A stretch of 13,293 bases of DNA from Anaerolineae bacterium (lineage in GTDB: Bacteria; Chloroflexota; Anaerolineae; B4-G1): positions 1-13,293 of the forward strand of contig JAUWOI010000063.1 in the NCBI GenBank assembly GCA_030612185.1, in the 5' to 3' direction. Each line of letters begins with the position of its first letter. Position 1 is the first letter of the stretch. Both the position numbers and the translations under genes were made by a program. This document shows, piece after piece, positions 5,949 to 13,293 of this stretch. The notes beneath the pieces are model-generated. The model saw only the letters and a list, made by a program, of their open reading frames with translations, did not search any database and had not been told where the DNA came from.

Positions 5949-8483
5949 ATGCCTGAAGCCTTCTCAATCAGCCGTGAATTCGACTTCGTGCGACTGGACG
6001 GCCTGCGCCGAGCCACCGGCCGACCGCCGCACGAGTGGGACCTGTACATCGTCAAGGAGTTGATTGACAACGCCCTGGATGCTGACGAGGCGCTGTGGGG
6101 CAATGATCCCACGCAGCCGCCGCACGTGTCTATTCGTATGGAGTATATCAAAGTGCCCGAGCGTCGGTCCCAGCAGTTGTTCGCCCAGGTGAGCAACCTT
6201 GCGGAGTTCCCCGTTGAACAGATAGAGGATATCTTTGCCACGCAATGGTACACCTCGCGCAAGGCGTTTATCAAAGGACTGACGCGCGGTGCCCTGGGTA
6301 ATGCTCTCAAGACACTGCTGGGTATCCCCTACGCCCTGCGCAACCGCTTGGCCGGTGATTGGAGCCCCGATCTCAAGCCGCTGTCCATCCTTTGTAACGG
6401 GACGGAGTACCTCCCGCGCTACGTGGTGGATTCCACAGTTCAGACCATCCGCTTTGAGTGCGGGACGAAAGAGAGCAAGCCTGTCGAAGGCACGGTGATC
6501 AAGGTCGGACTGGATCACTTTGAGCAGGAGATGCCCCGCACGCTGGCCCAGGTCGAGTTGCTGGCCCAGCAGTACCATCTGTGTAACCCACACACCGAGT
6601 TCCTCTGGACGGTGGAGATTGAGGGTCAGGAATGGACAGGCAAGTATGCGACCGACCCGGACTGGGCGGACAAGTTCCGGGGGACCGCACCGGTGCAGTG
6701 GTACCCGCCGACGGCTTTTCAGGATCTACTCGGCGCGCTGTACCGCAAGCGGTTCGGCGACGATGAGACCGGAAATCTACCTGTGGAGGCCATATGCCAG
6801 TGTTTCACCGGGTCCAATAGTGAGGTCGCAGACGCGAGTCAAGGTCAGTCGATCATTGCGACGGCCGTAGAGGCTCTTGGTCAGGGCGATCTGACGAAGA
6901 CCGACATCGAAGGCCCGGTTGCCATGCGGCTGTATCGGGTGTTGTGCCAGGACAGCCCTCGATTAGACTCGACCCAGTTGGGGTGCATCGGGCCGGAGCA
7001 CGTGAGCGCGGTCCTGGCTCAAGCCTTGCCGGTGGACGGCGATGTCTTCTGCGAAAGCGCCACCGATTCTGGCGACGATCCCAGTACACCCTTTGTCATT
7101 GAGGCGGCCGTGGCCCGTCTGAAGGAGGGCAAGCGGCTGATATGGACGAGCATCAACTTCGCGCCGACCTACGGCGATCCCTTTCTCCGTCGCTGGCTGC
7201 GCGCACCGATTCAGCCTGACGAGCCGGTGCTAGGACTGCGCGGTCTGATGGATGCCTACGGCGTGCTAGACGAGACGTCTGTGATCTTGTTCCTGCATCT
7301 GATATGCCCCAACGTCGAGCACAACGAGTTCAGCAAGACCGAGATAAACCATCTGCCTTTCAAGCAGGTGCTGGGCGACTTGCTGCACCGGTTGCTGGGA
7401 GCCCTCAGACGGGCGCAAGAGGACGAGGAACTGCGACTGGAACAGGCCATCTTCCAAGCATTGGACGCCATCCTGAGCGAACTTGACCCGGACGAGCGGT
7501 TTGTCTTCGACCAGTTGTTGGAGAAGTTGCGGGCGCGTCTAAGCCAGGACCCAGCTCTTGCCGCCTGGCTGGAGAGGCCCGACGCGCTGGCGCGTTTGCG
7601 GACGTACATTGCCAACTACCAGAGCCGTAGTGCCGTCCTCACTCACCACGTGGCACGCCCGGCGGTGGGAACGGTGTCTATCCCGTTGCACCCCGATCGT
7701 CACTTTTCCGTGTTTGCCGAACACGTCTCCCGCGACCTGCTGGCGGCGCATCACGTCAACAAGGTGTTCTACGTGCAGGTACGGGAACTGGATCCGGTGG
7801 TCATCGAAAACGGCTGGCTGTGCCGGATGGACATGGCGTTGCTGCGGAACCCACCGAACCCGGACGAACTCCAGAACGCCCTGGTACAGTGCGTAGTCGG
7901 CAGCGATGTGCCTATCCTGGTCCTGCACAACGCGGATGAGGCCGGTCGCGCCGTGGTGGAGCAGATGCGGGCGTGGCTGCAGGAGCGGCATCTTGATGTT
8001 GGTCGTATCATTGACCTGGGGTTAGATGCGTCAGGTGGGCTGGAAGATGGCACCCAACCGATCAGGCTGGTGGAGATGATGCCGGGCGAATTGGCCGCCT
8101 GGCTGATGGCCCGACTCGAGGCACTGCGCATCCCGGTCAAGTCGCTGCCGGCCGACGCCGACATCCGCCGGGACATCCGCGAACAGTTCGAGCGGCTACT
8201 CCTGGGGCACTTGTGGGAAGGTATATCCCAACAACTCGAGGTAACATGCCTGCTGAGTGACCTCGACAGGCAGTTGCATCTCACCGATACAATGATCGGC
8301 CAGGCCCTGGATGAACGGCTTAAGCGTTGCTTACAACAGGAATCGTGCGCGGAGTCCTACGCCATGGTGTTGGACAAAGTTGTGGAAGAACTCTTTGAGG
8401 ACTTTATGTGCGAACATGGTGTCCACGTCCGAGAGTTGGCGCAGGAGCACTTGGCCCGCGTGCGAGACGGATGGGAGCGATGA
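5949..8483 (+). CDS. GHKL (topoisomerase VI B-like) ATPase region fused to a Toprim domain
   Basis: An 844-residue protein starting at ATG 5949, after AGAGGTG (5940-5946); a GTG at 5943 is less likely. The N-terminal region has the GHKL N-box VKELIDNALDADEA (E37, N41, D44) and a GxxG lid, TRGALGNALKTLLGIPYAL (about 113-129), as in topoisomerase VI B-like ATPases. The DxGxG box expected between them reads SNLAE (about 82-86), so ATP binding may be impaired or altered. Residues 250-580 hold a long, unassigned, mostly helical region. A Toprim-like domain follows, with strand NKVFYVQVREL and the metal motif region VPILVLHNADEAG (about 655-666), where Asn661 stands in place of the first Asp of DxD. 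The tyrosine-bearing CAP domain of Spo11/TopoVIA is not recognisable. The last 130 residues are helical. Its stop overlaps the next start by 4 nt. A DNA-remodelling or DNA-sensing role in the operon is inferred. Confidence 0.8.
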   Translation: MPEAFSISREFDFVRLDGLRRATGRPPHEWDLYIVKELIDNALDADEALWGNDPTQPPHVSIRMEYIKVPERRSQQLFAQVSNLAEFPVEQIEDIFATQWYTSRKAFIKGLTRGALGNALKTLLGIPYALRNRLAGDWSPDLKPLSILCNGTEYLPRYVVDSTVQTIRFECGTKESKPVEGTVIKVGLDHFEQEMPRTLAQVELLAQQYHLCNPHTEFLWTVEIEGQEWTGKYATDPDWADKFRGTAPVQWYPPTAFQDLLGALYRKRFGDDETGNLPVEAICQCFTGSNSEVADASQGQSIIATAVEALGQGDLTKTDIEGPVAMRLYRVLCQDSPRLDSTQLGCIGPEHVSAVLAQALPVDGDVFCESATDSGDDPSTPFVIEAAVARLKEGKRLIWTSINFAPTYGDPFLRRWLRAPIQPDEPVLGLRGLMDAYGVLDETSVILFLHLICPNVEHNEFSKTEINHLPFKQVLGDLLHRLLGALRRAQEDEELRLEQAIFQALDAILSELDPDERFVFDQLLEKLRARLSQDPALAAWLERPDALARLRTYIANYQSRSAVLTHHVARPAVGTVSIPLHPDRHFSVFAEHVSRDLLAAHHVNKVFYVQVRELDPVVIENGWLCRMDMALLRNPPNPDELQNALVQCVVGSDVPILVLHNADEAGRAVVEQMRAWLQERHLDVGRIIDLGLDASGGLEDGTQPIRLVEMMPGELAAWLMARLEALRIPVKSLPADADIRRDIREQFERLLLGHLWEGISQQLEVTCLLSDLDRQLHLTDTMIGQALDERLKRCLQQESCAESYAMVLDKVVEELFEDFMCEHGVHVRELAQEHLARVRDGWER

Positions 8484-10543
8484 GCGCAGAAAAACCTCAG
8501 GGCACTGGCGGGCTTAGTCCACAGTACCAGACCTACGAGCGCCAGAAATGCTTTATCGCCTACACCGAGCAGGTCACGTGGTCTGAGGACTTGTTGAGCG
8601 CGTGCCGGGAAGTTCTGTCCCGGTCGGAGTTCAACCTGGAACCGGATTATGCCCGCAAGCATTTTGATCCTGACATTCCTCTGCGCCAGAAAGCCTTGGA
8701 ACTGATCGCCAACGCTCGCTACGGCATATACGACCTGTCCTATTGGCGGGACGAAGAAGGCGAATGGCAAATGCCCCACAACGTGTTCATCGAGTTGGGT
8801 ATGGCCATCGCACTTAATCGTCCCACCCTGTTGCTGCGCCATGCCAACAATCGAGAAGTGGAACTCCCCGAGTGCTTGAAGAGCGTGAGCGGGCATGTCC
8901 TGGAGTTCAGCGGGGAGACCACGCTGAAACGGGCTTTGGAAGAACGCTTGCCGCAGTGGGTGAAGGCACCCCCTGAACGGGATTGGTGGAACCGTTATTG
9001 CATCTTCGGTGGCCGCGTGTGTGAGTACCGCGAAGCACATCCGCGTGCTCGGCAATGGGGACAGAAGACGCTGCGTTGCCATATCTCAGACGGTCCTGAT
9101 GTAGATCGTGACGATTTCAGAGGTGTGGTTGAGGAGGTGCTGGGACGTTTCAGTGATGTGACATTCGACTACCTAGATGCCCTACCTGTGGCCAAAGGCC
9201 GGAACTTCCTGCTGTGCACCTGTTGCCAGACCGTGCGTTCGACGCCCTTCGCCATCTATCGTATCACACCGCACACCCCGGCCGACACGTTTATCGCAAT
9301 CGGGATGAGCATTGCTCTGGAGTCGCAGTTTGAGTACAAGATTCCCAAGATACTACTGACTGAAAAAGTGCAGGATGTACCCTCACTGCTCTCCGGGTAT
9401 GAAGTGGTTGCAGCACTAAGCGACAAGGAGAGGAAGGCTTGCCTGCGCGAGTCTATGCCGACAGTGATGCAGAAGGTGCGCGAAATGGTATGGAAGCCAA
9501 GGCCACTACCTTTTGTTGGAATCGCGTTGCCCGTCACGCAACCCGAGCAGCTAAAACCTCTCCAAGTTGAGGGCGGCGCAGAGCTGTCTCAGACTATCCG
9601 CTACGCATTGATTTGCCCCGTTTGCGGGAGTCCCGAGCCGGTAGAAACGGTTTTCTGTACCGTTTGTGGGGCAAGCCTGGCGGATGTAGAACCATCCGCA
9701 ATTGTGCAGGAGTCTCCGCTGAGTAGCTATGACGCTGGGGATCTACCACCTCTTACCGCCCTCATTGATCGGTATGTCGTTTTGGAGAAAATCGCGCAGG
9801 GCGGGATGGGCGCCATCTACAAAGCTCAGGATAAGCGGCTCCAGGGCAAGATCATAGCCGTAAAAGAAATGTCCGAACCAACCATTGCTCCTGCTGACCG
9901 GAAGCTCATTGTAGAGTGTTTCCGGCGTGAGGCGCAACTACTGGCTCGATTGAAGCATCCTAACCTAGTGTATGTAACTGACCTCTTCGATGAGGGAGAC
10001 CGCCATTATATGGTGATGGAACTCATCAAGGGAAAGACTCTACAGCAGATGCTGGAGAGACGTACCACCCCGTTCACCGAGGAACAGGTGTTGGTCTGGG
10101 CTGACCAGTTATGCGACGTACTCTGCTATTTGCACAGCCTGACGCCCAAGATCATCTACCGAGACATGAAGCCAGCCAATGTGATGGTCGTGGATAACAC
10201 CAACATCGTGAAATTGATAGACTTTGGCATTGCTCGTCTCTTGGAGCCAGGCAAGCGGAGAGAAACCATAGAGTTTGGCACCAGCGGCTATGCGGCACCG
10301 GAGCAGTACGGCAAATCCCAAACTGACGAACGGACCGACATATATGGGCTGGGGGGTGTGCTTCACCACTTGCTCACTCTGCGTAACCCAACCACAGCCC
10401 CATTTCAGTTCCCTCGCGTGCGTAGCCTCAATCCCAAGGTGAGCCGCCGTATGGAGGCAGCCATCGCGAAGGCAGTACAGCCTGACAAGGCCAAACGCTA
10501 TCAATCTGTTGAGGAAATGAGAGTAGCGCTGTTGGGCCACTGA
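8480..10543 (+). CDS. tandem TIR/NDT-like domains, zinc ribbon and Ser/Thr protein kinase
   Basis: The 687-residue protein starts at ATG 8480, which overlaps the preceding stop (ATGA) and has GGGAG at 8473-8477. Domain 1 (about 23-125) runs from RQKCFIAY through ARYGIYDLS to HNVFIELGMAIALNRPTLLL, with E105 at the position of a catalytic TIR/NDT-like glutamate. Domain 2 (about 174-306) contains RSTPFAIYR and TFIAIGMSIAL, with Ala273 instead. A zinc ribbon follows (C379, C382, C393, C396). Residues 432-687 form a PknB-like kinase: glycine loop GGMG (441-444), K462, E484, YRD catalytic loop (D562, K564, N567), DFG 581-583 and APE 606-608. All key kinase residues are present, with Tyr replacing His of HRD. 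No transmembrane or extracellular part is seen, so it should be a soluble kinase controlled by the N-terminal pair. The targets may be its operon partners (inference). Confidence 0.87.
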   Translation: MSAEKPQGTGGLSPQYQTYERQKCFIAYTEQVTWSEDLLSACREVLSRSEFNLEPDYARKHFDPDIPLRQKALELIANARYGIYDLSYWRDEEGEWQMPHNVFIELGMAIALNRPTLLLRHANNREVELPECLKSVSGHVLEFSGETTLKRALEERLPQWVKAPPERDWWNRYCIFGGRVCEYREAHPRARQWGQKTLRCHISDGPDVDRDDFRGVVEEVLGRFSDVTFDYLDALPVAKGRNFLLCTCCQTVRSTPFAIYRITPHTPADTFIAIGMSIALESQFEYKIPKILLTEKVQDVPSLLSGYEVVAALSDKERKACLRESMPTVMQKVREMVWKPRPLPFVGIALPVTQPEQLKPLQVEGGAELSQTIRYALICPVCGSPEPVETVFCTVCGASLADVEPSAIVQESPLSSYDAGDLPPLTALIDRYVVLEKIAQGGMGAIYKAQDKRLQGKIIAVKEMSEPTIAPADRKLIVECFRREAQLLARLKHPNLVYVTDLFDEGDRHYMVMELIKGKTLQQMLERRTTPFTEEQVLVWADQLCDVLCYLHSLTPKIIYRDMKPANVMVVDNTNIVKLIDFGIARLLEPGKRRETIEFGTSGYAAPEQYGKSQTDERTDIYGLGGVLHHLLTLRNPTTAPFQFPRVRSLNPKVSRRMEAAIAKAVQPDKAKRYQSVEEMRVALLGH

Positions 10544-13264
10544 GTGTCCCAAGACAATATGGTGGAAGAAGTGCGAAATATAGGCTTAGTTGTAGAGGAG
10601 ATGCAATACACTGGCGGTCTTCATCCCGAATACAAGACTTACGAACGCCAGAAGTGCTTCGTGGGCCACTCGCACGAGGCCGAGTGGCGCGACGACATCC
10701 TGAGCGCGTGCGCCGAGGTATTGCCACGGTTCGGCCTGGAGCCGTGGTACGCCGCCGACCACTTTGACCCAACCAAGCCTCTGCGTGACAAAGTGATGGA
10801 GTTGATCGCCAACGCCCGCTACGGCGTCTATGACTTATCCAGTTGGCAGGATAGAAGCGGCGAGTGGCACTTGCCGCGCAATGTCTTCATCGAACTGGGT
10901 ATGGCTATTGCGCTCAACCGGCCTGCCCTCTTGCTGCGCCACACGAGTAACAAAGCCTTACCGTTGCCCGCCTGCTTGCAGGGCGTAGAACTGCTGGAAT
11001 TTGCCGGGGAGACGACGCTTGAGAGAGCCCTGGAAGAACGGTTGCCCCAGTGGTTCGACATCCCGCCCGACCGGAATTGGTTGAATCGCTTCTGTATCTT
11101 TGGGAACCGGGTGTGCGGTTTCCGCGAAGTACACCCCCGTGTCCGACAATGGGGACACGAGACACTGCGCTGCCACGTCTCGGACGGCCTGGACAAAAAT
11201 CATCCGGGTTTCCAGACAGCGGAACGCGAAGAGATTCGAGCAGCCTTTGAGGACATCTTTGATCGCTACAATGACCTGGAGTTTGACTACCTCGACGAAC
11301 TGTCCCCTGTTGACGGCTACCAGTTTATTCTGTGTAGCCACTGCCAGACAGTGCGTTCGACGCCGCTTGCTGTGTATCGCATCTTGCCGCACACGCCGGC
11401 CGAGGTGTTCATTGCCATTGGGATGAGTATTGCCCTGGAGACACTGTTTGAGTACGACATCCCCAAAGCACTTCTGGTACACCAAGAGCAGGACCTTCCC
11501 TCGCTCCTACGCGGGTACGAGGTGATCGAGGCGGTCACCAGCAGCGAAGTGAAACGGAAACTCAAGAGGTCTATTCCTGTGGTAATGGAGAAAGTGCACG
11601 AGACGGCGTGGAAGCCAAGGCCACTGCCGTTTATTGAGATTGCTGTCCAACCCCATGTCGAACCCACTTTCGTGTCGTCGGAACAAGCACTAGAAGTGGA
11701 GGTAGTGAGTCCAGAAACGGGCTACATGAACATCCGCCCGACCCCCTCTACTGCACAGCCTCCTATCACGCAGGTAGGTGCCGGGACCGTGCTGGAAGCC
11801 CGGGAGCCGGAAGGAGACACGCGGGCGAAGGTGGGACAGGAGAGCCAGTGGCTCCACATCCGCACCCCTGATGGCATCGAAGGGCACGTCGCCGCCTGGT
11901 ACTTGCGCCTTCGCGTCTCTGCGTTAAAAACCACTCTTTTTGCAGGGGAGTCTTTCAATAGACAGGAGCGAGGAACCACCATGCCCAAAGAGCACCCCGC
12001 CGACTTGAAAGACCTGCTCCACGGCGGACTGGCACGCGACGAAGTGAAGCCGCCGGTAATGCCGCGCGTGCAGGTATTGCCCTTCAACCAACTCTCCTGG
12101 GAGAACTTTGAGCGGCTGTGCACGCGGTTGGTCGCCAGCGATGGTGGGATCAAAGACTGCCACCGCTACGGCGTGCGCGGCGACTTCCAGGCTGGCATTG
12201 ACATCATAGCCCACCGCCGCACGGCCGAGGGTGGCCTGGAGCGCTGGTGCTACCAGTGCAAGCGCTGGCAGAAGATGACGCCTGGCGATCTACGTCAGAT
12301 TGTAGAGAAGTTCGATTTCAACAACACTGACCGGTACGTGGTCATGGTCTCGCTGGAGGCCACTGCTGCCCTGCGCGATGTGGTGGCCGACCGGCCAGAA
12401 GTGGACCTGTGGGACGCGGAGGACATCTCCGGCCAACTCAAAAGTGAGCCCGAGTTGGTGGAGGACTTCTTCAGCCCCGCCTGGCGCGCTGCCTTCTGCG
12501 CCATGAGGAGTGGGAAGCGCAAGCGATTACGCACACCCAATCCATTCACCGACGTCGTCGCCATCCGCGACCCCGCCCGCTTCGTCGGGCGAGAACCCCT
12601 GCTGGAGCGACTGCTGCGGGTGCTGAAGGGCGGCTCCGTCGCCCTGGTGGGTGAGCGCAAGGTCGGCAAGTCCTCGCTGCTCCACCGGTTGGCCAACCTT
12701 CTACGACAGGAGCCGGGACAGGCCGTCGTCTTCTGGGATTTCTTCGACCCTGTGGATGTGACGCGGTTGTGGGCCAGGGCAACCCGGGAACTGGATTCAG
12801 ATGGGGAAACGTGGGAAGACTTCAAGCGGGCAGTTCACAATCGTCGGGTCGTCTTGCTGCTGGACGAGTTCGACGTGGCTCCCGAAAGGGGCTTTGATCT
12901 GGACCTCCTGCGGGGATACCGAGCGCTGTGCCAGGTTGAGCGCGGGCTGCGGTTGGTGACGGCCAGCCGGACGCTGCCAAGAGAGATCTTCCCCGACTCC
13001 GGTAAGGGTTCTTGGCCCTACGACTTCCTGGGCATCCAACGGCTCGGTCCTTTCACATCGGACGAGGCCAGGCGGTTGCTGGCCCACCCTTGGGCGCCGG
13101 ACGCGCTCCACTTCGACACGCCCACCTGCGAGGAACTGGTCGCTCTCTCCGGCCGCCAGCCCTATCGGTTGCAGCGCGCCGCCCACCACCGCTACGAAGC
13201 GCTGCCCGACCCGGCCTACGACTGGCGCACGGGTTATGGACTGGATATGGAGGCCCTCCAATGA
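10544..13264 (+). CDS. tandem TIR/NDT-like domains, SH3b, Mrr-like nuclease and STAND/AAA ATPase in one ORF
   Basis: A 906-codon frame from GTG 10544, directly after the preceding stop; ATG 10559 or ATG 10601 are alternative starts and none has an ideal ribosome binding site. Residues 37-135 (ARYGVYDLS, NVFIELGMAIALNRPALLL, E117) and 183-330 (RSTPLAVYR, VFIAIGMSIAL, Ala291) are paralogous to gene 3. Residues about 390-455 are a bacterial SH3-like domain (YMNIRPTPS, WLHIRTPDGIEGHVAAWYL). Residues 480-652 are the Mrr-like nuclease (D553, Q571, K573), nearly identical to gene 1. A STAND/AAA ATPase follows from about 667: FVGREPLLERLL, Walker A GERKVGKSS (K709), Walker B VVLLLDEFD (D774, E775), and ALSGRQPYRLQ near the end. 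Residues 468-479 are encoded by a duplicated leader and ribosome binding site, so a separate 427-residue protein from ATG 11981 is also possible. The stop overlaps the next start by 4 nt. Confidence 0.8.
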   Translation: MSQDNMVEEVRNIGLVVEEMQYTGGLHPEYKTYERQKCFVGHSHEAEWRDDILSACAEVLPRFGLEPWYAADHFDPTKPLRDKVMELIANARYGVYDLSSWQDRSGEWHLPRNVFIELGMAIALNRPALLLRHTSNKALPLPACLQGVELLEFAGETTLERALEERLPQWFDIPPDRNWLNRFCIFGNRVCGFREVHPRVRQWGHETLRCHVSDGLDKNHPGFQTAEREEIRAAFEDIFDRYNDLEFDYLDELSPVDGYQFILCSHCQTVRSTPLAVYRILPHTPAEVFIAIGMSIALETLFEYDIPKALLVHQEQDLPSLLRGYEVIEAVTSSEVKRKLKRSIPVVMEKVHETAWKPRPLPFIEIAVQPHVEPTFVSSEQALEVEVVSPETGYMNIRPTPSTAQPPITQVGAGTVLEAREPEGDTRAKVGQESQWLHIRTPDGIEGHVAAWYLRLRVSALKTTLFAGESFNRQERGTTMPKEHPADLKDLLHGGLARDEVKPPVMPRVQVLPFNQLSWENFERLCTRLVASDGGIKDCHRYGVRGDFQAGIDIIAHRRTAEGGLERWCYQCKRWQKMTPGDLRQIVEKFDFNNTDRYVVMVSLEATAALRDVVADRPEVDLWDAEDISGQLKSEPELVEDFFSPAWRAAFCAMRSGKRKRLRTPNPFTDVVAIRDPARFVGREPLLERLLRVLKGGSVALVGERKVGKSSLLHRLANLLRQEPGQAVVFWDFFDPVDVTRLWARATRELDSDGETWEDFKRAVHNRRVVLLLDEFDVAPERGFDLDLLRGYRALCQVERGLRLVTASRTLPREIFPDSGKGSWPYDFLGIQRLGPFTSDEARRLLAHPWAPDALHFDTPTCEELVALSGRQPYRLQRAAHHRYEALPDPAYDWRTGYGLDMEALQ
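11951..12499 (+). repeat. direct repeat, copy 2 (leader, RBS and Mrr-like nuclease segment)
   Basis: This is the second copy of 4371-4922. It keeps the non-coding leader of gene 1 (AATAGACAGGAGCGAGGA) and the ATG at 11981, but here the leader is in frame with upstream coding sequence. Protein identity over 174 positions is about 90 %, with only two changes between residues 29 and 128 of copy 1. Confidence 0.9.
11961..11983 (+). promoter_or_regulatory. internal ribosome binding site and ATG inside gene 4
   Basis: GACAGGAGCGAGGA (11961-11974) followed by ATG at 11981 is the duplicated translation start of gene 1. It could initiate an in-frame 427-residue nuclease-ATPase product in addition to the full-length protein. 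Confidence 0.5.
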
Positions 13265-13293
13265 GTGCGGAGCAAGACACCCCTCGCGCTACG
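13261..13293 (+). CDS. start of a fifth operon gene (3' end outside window)
   Basis: ATG at 13261 overlaps the preceding TGA (ATGA) and has GGAGG at 13249-13253 with 7-nt spacing. Only 11 codons are visible (MSAEQDTPRAT). The first four residues match the start of gene 3, MSAEKPQ, which may be chance. Nothing more can be said about the product; its tight coupling says it belongs to the operon. Confidence 0.6.
   Translation, partial: MSAEQDTPRAT

Noticed and set aside
8408..8479. N-terminal extension of gene 3
   Set aside because: It overlaps the coding end of gene 2 and is arginine/proline-rich without similarity to the paralogous gene 4; the ATGA start at 8480 is better.
4371..12499. The two long direct repeats as ends of a composite transposon
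   Set aside because: They encode part of a nuclease gene, not a transposase; no terminal inverted repeats or target duplications are seen at the edges.

Overview
The window is about 13.3 kb of GC-rich bacterial DNA and carries no tRNA, rRNA, CRISPR array or recognisable transposase. GC-rich codon use, a B12-controlled adenosyltransferase, VapC and PHP gene remnants, and very large multidomain conflict-type proteins fit a Chloroflexota-like (Anaerolineae-type) bacterium. That assignment is inference; there is no phylogenetic marker I can test by eye.

Left part (1-4300), ordinary chromosome. On the + strand are the 3' part of an HD-domain hydrolase gene, a CPBP-family membrane protease, a beheaded VapC/PIN remnant behind a strong promoter, and an RlmD/TrmA-type RNA m5U methyltransferase. 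Converging from the other strand is a cobalamin-controlled operon: a near-consensus promoter (3908-3936), a cobalamin riboswitch (about 3745-3897), a rho-independent terminator (3617-3646), a PduO-type cob(I)alamin adenosyltransferase, and a translationally coupled gene of unknown function whose 3' end overlaps the methyltransferase gene. Upstream of it is a PHP-family gene that appears to have lost its middle.

Right part (4319 to the end), the interesting part. A + strand operon starts at a good sigma70-type promoter and runs with gaps of 12, -4, 0 and -4 nt through five genes. Gene 1 is an Mrr-like PD-(D/E)XK nuclease domain plus two tandem TIR/nucleoside-deoxyribosyltransferase-like domains. 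Gene 2 is a large protein joining a GHKL (topoisomerase VI B-like) ATPase region to a Toprim domain. Gene 3 is the tandem TIR/NDT-like pair plus a zinc ribbon and a Ser/Thr protein kinase. Gene 4 is the tandem pair plus a bacterial SH3 domain, a second and nearly identical Mrr-like nuclease domain, and a STAND/AAA-type ATPase. Gene 5 is only just begun at the window edge.

In all three proteins with the tandem pair, the first domain keeps an ELG glutamate and the second has alanine at that position (ALG/AIG). The nuclease segment of gene 4 is a recent copy of the start of gene 1 that includes the untranslated leader and ribosome binding site, now read in frame as a linker. Together the operon looks like a multi-effector, NTP-dependent conflict/defence system: a sensor-like nucleotide-binding pair is combined with nuclease, kinase, STAND ATPase and topoisomerase-like outputs. 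The defence role is inferred from domain content; no target or trigger can be read from the sequence.
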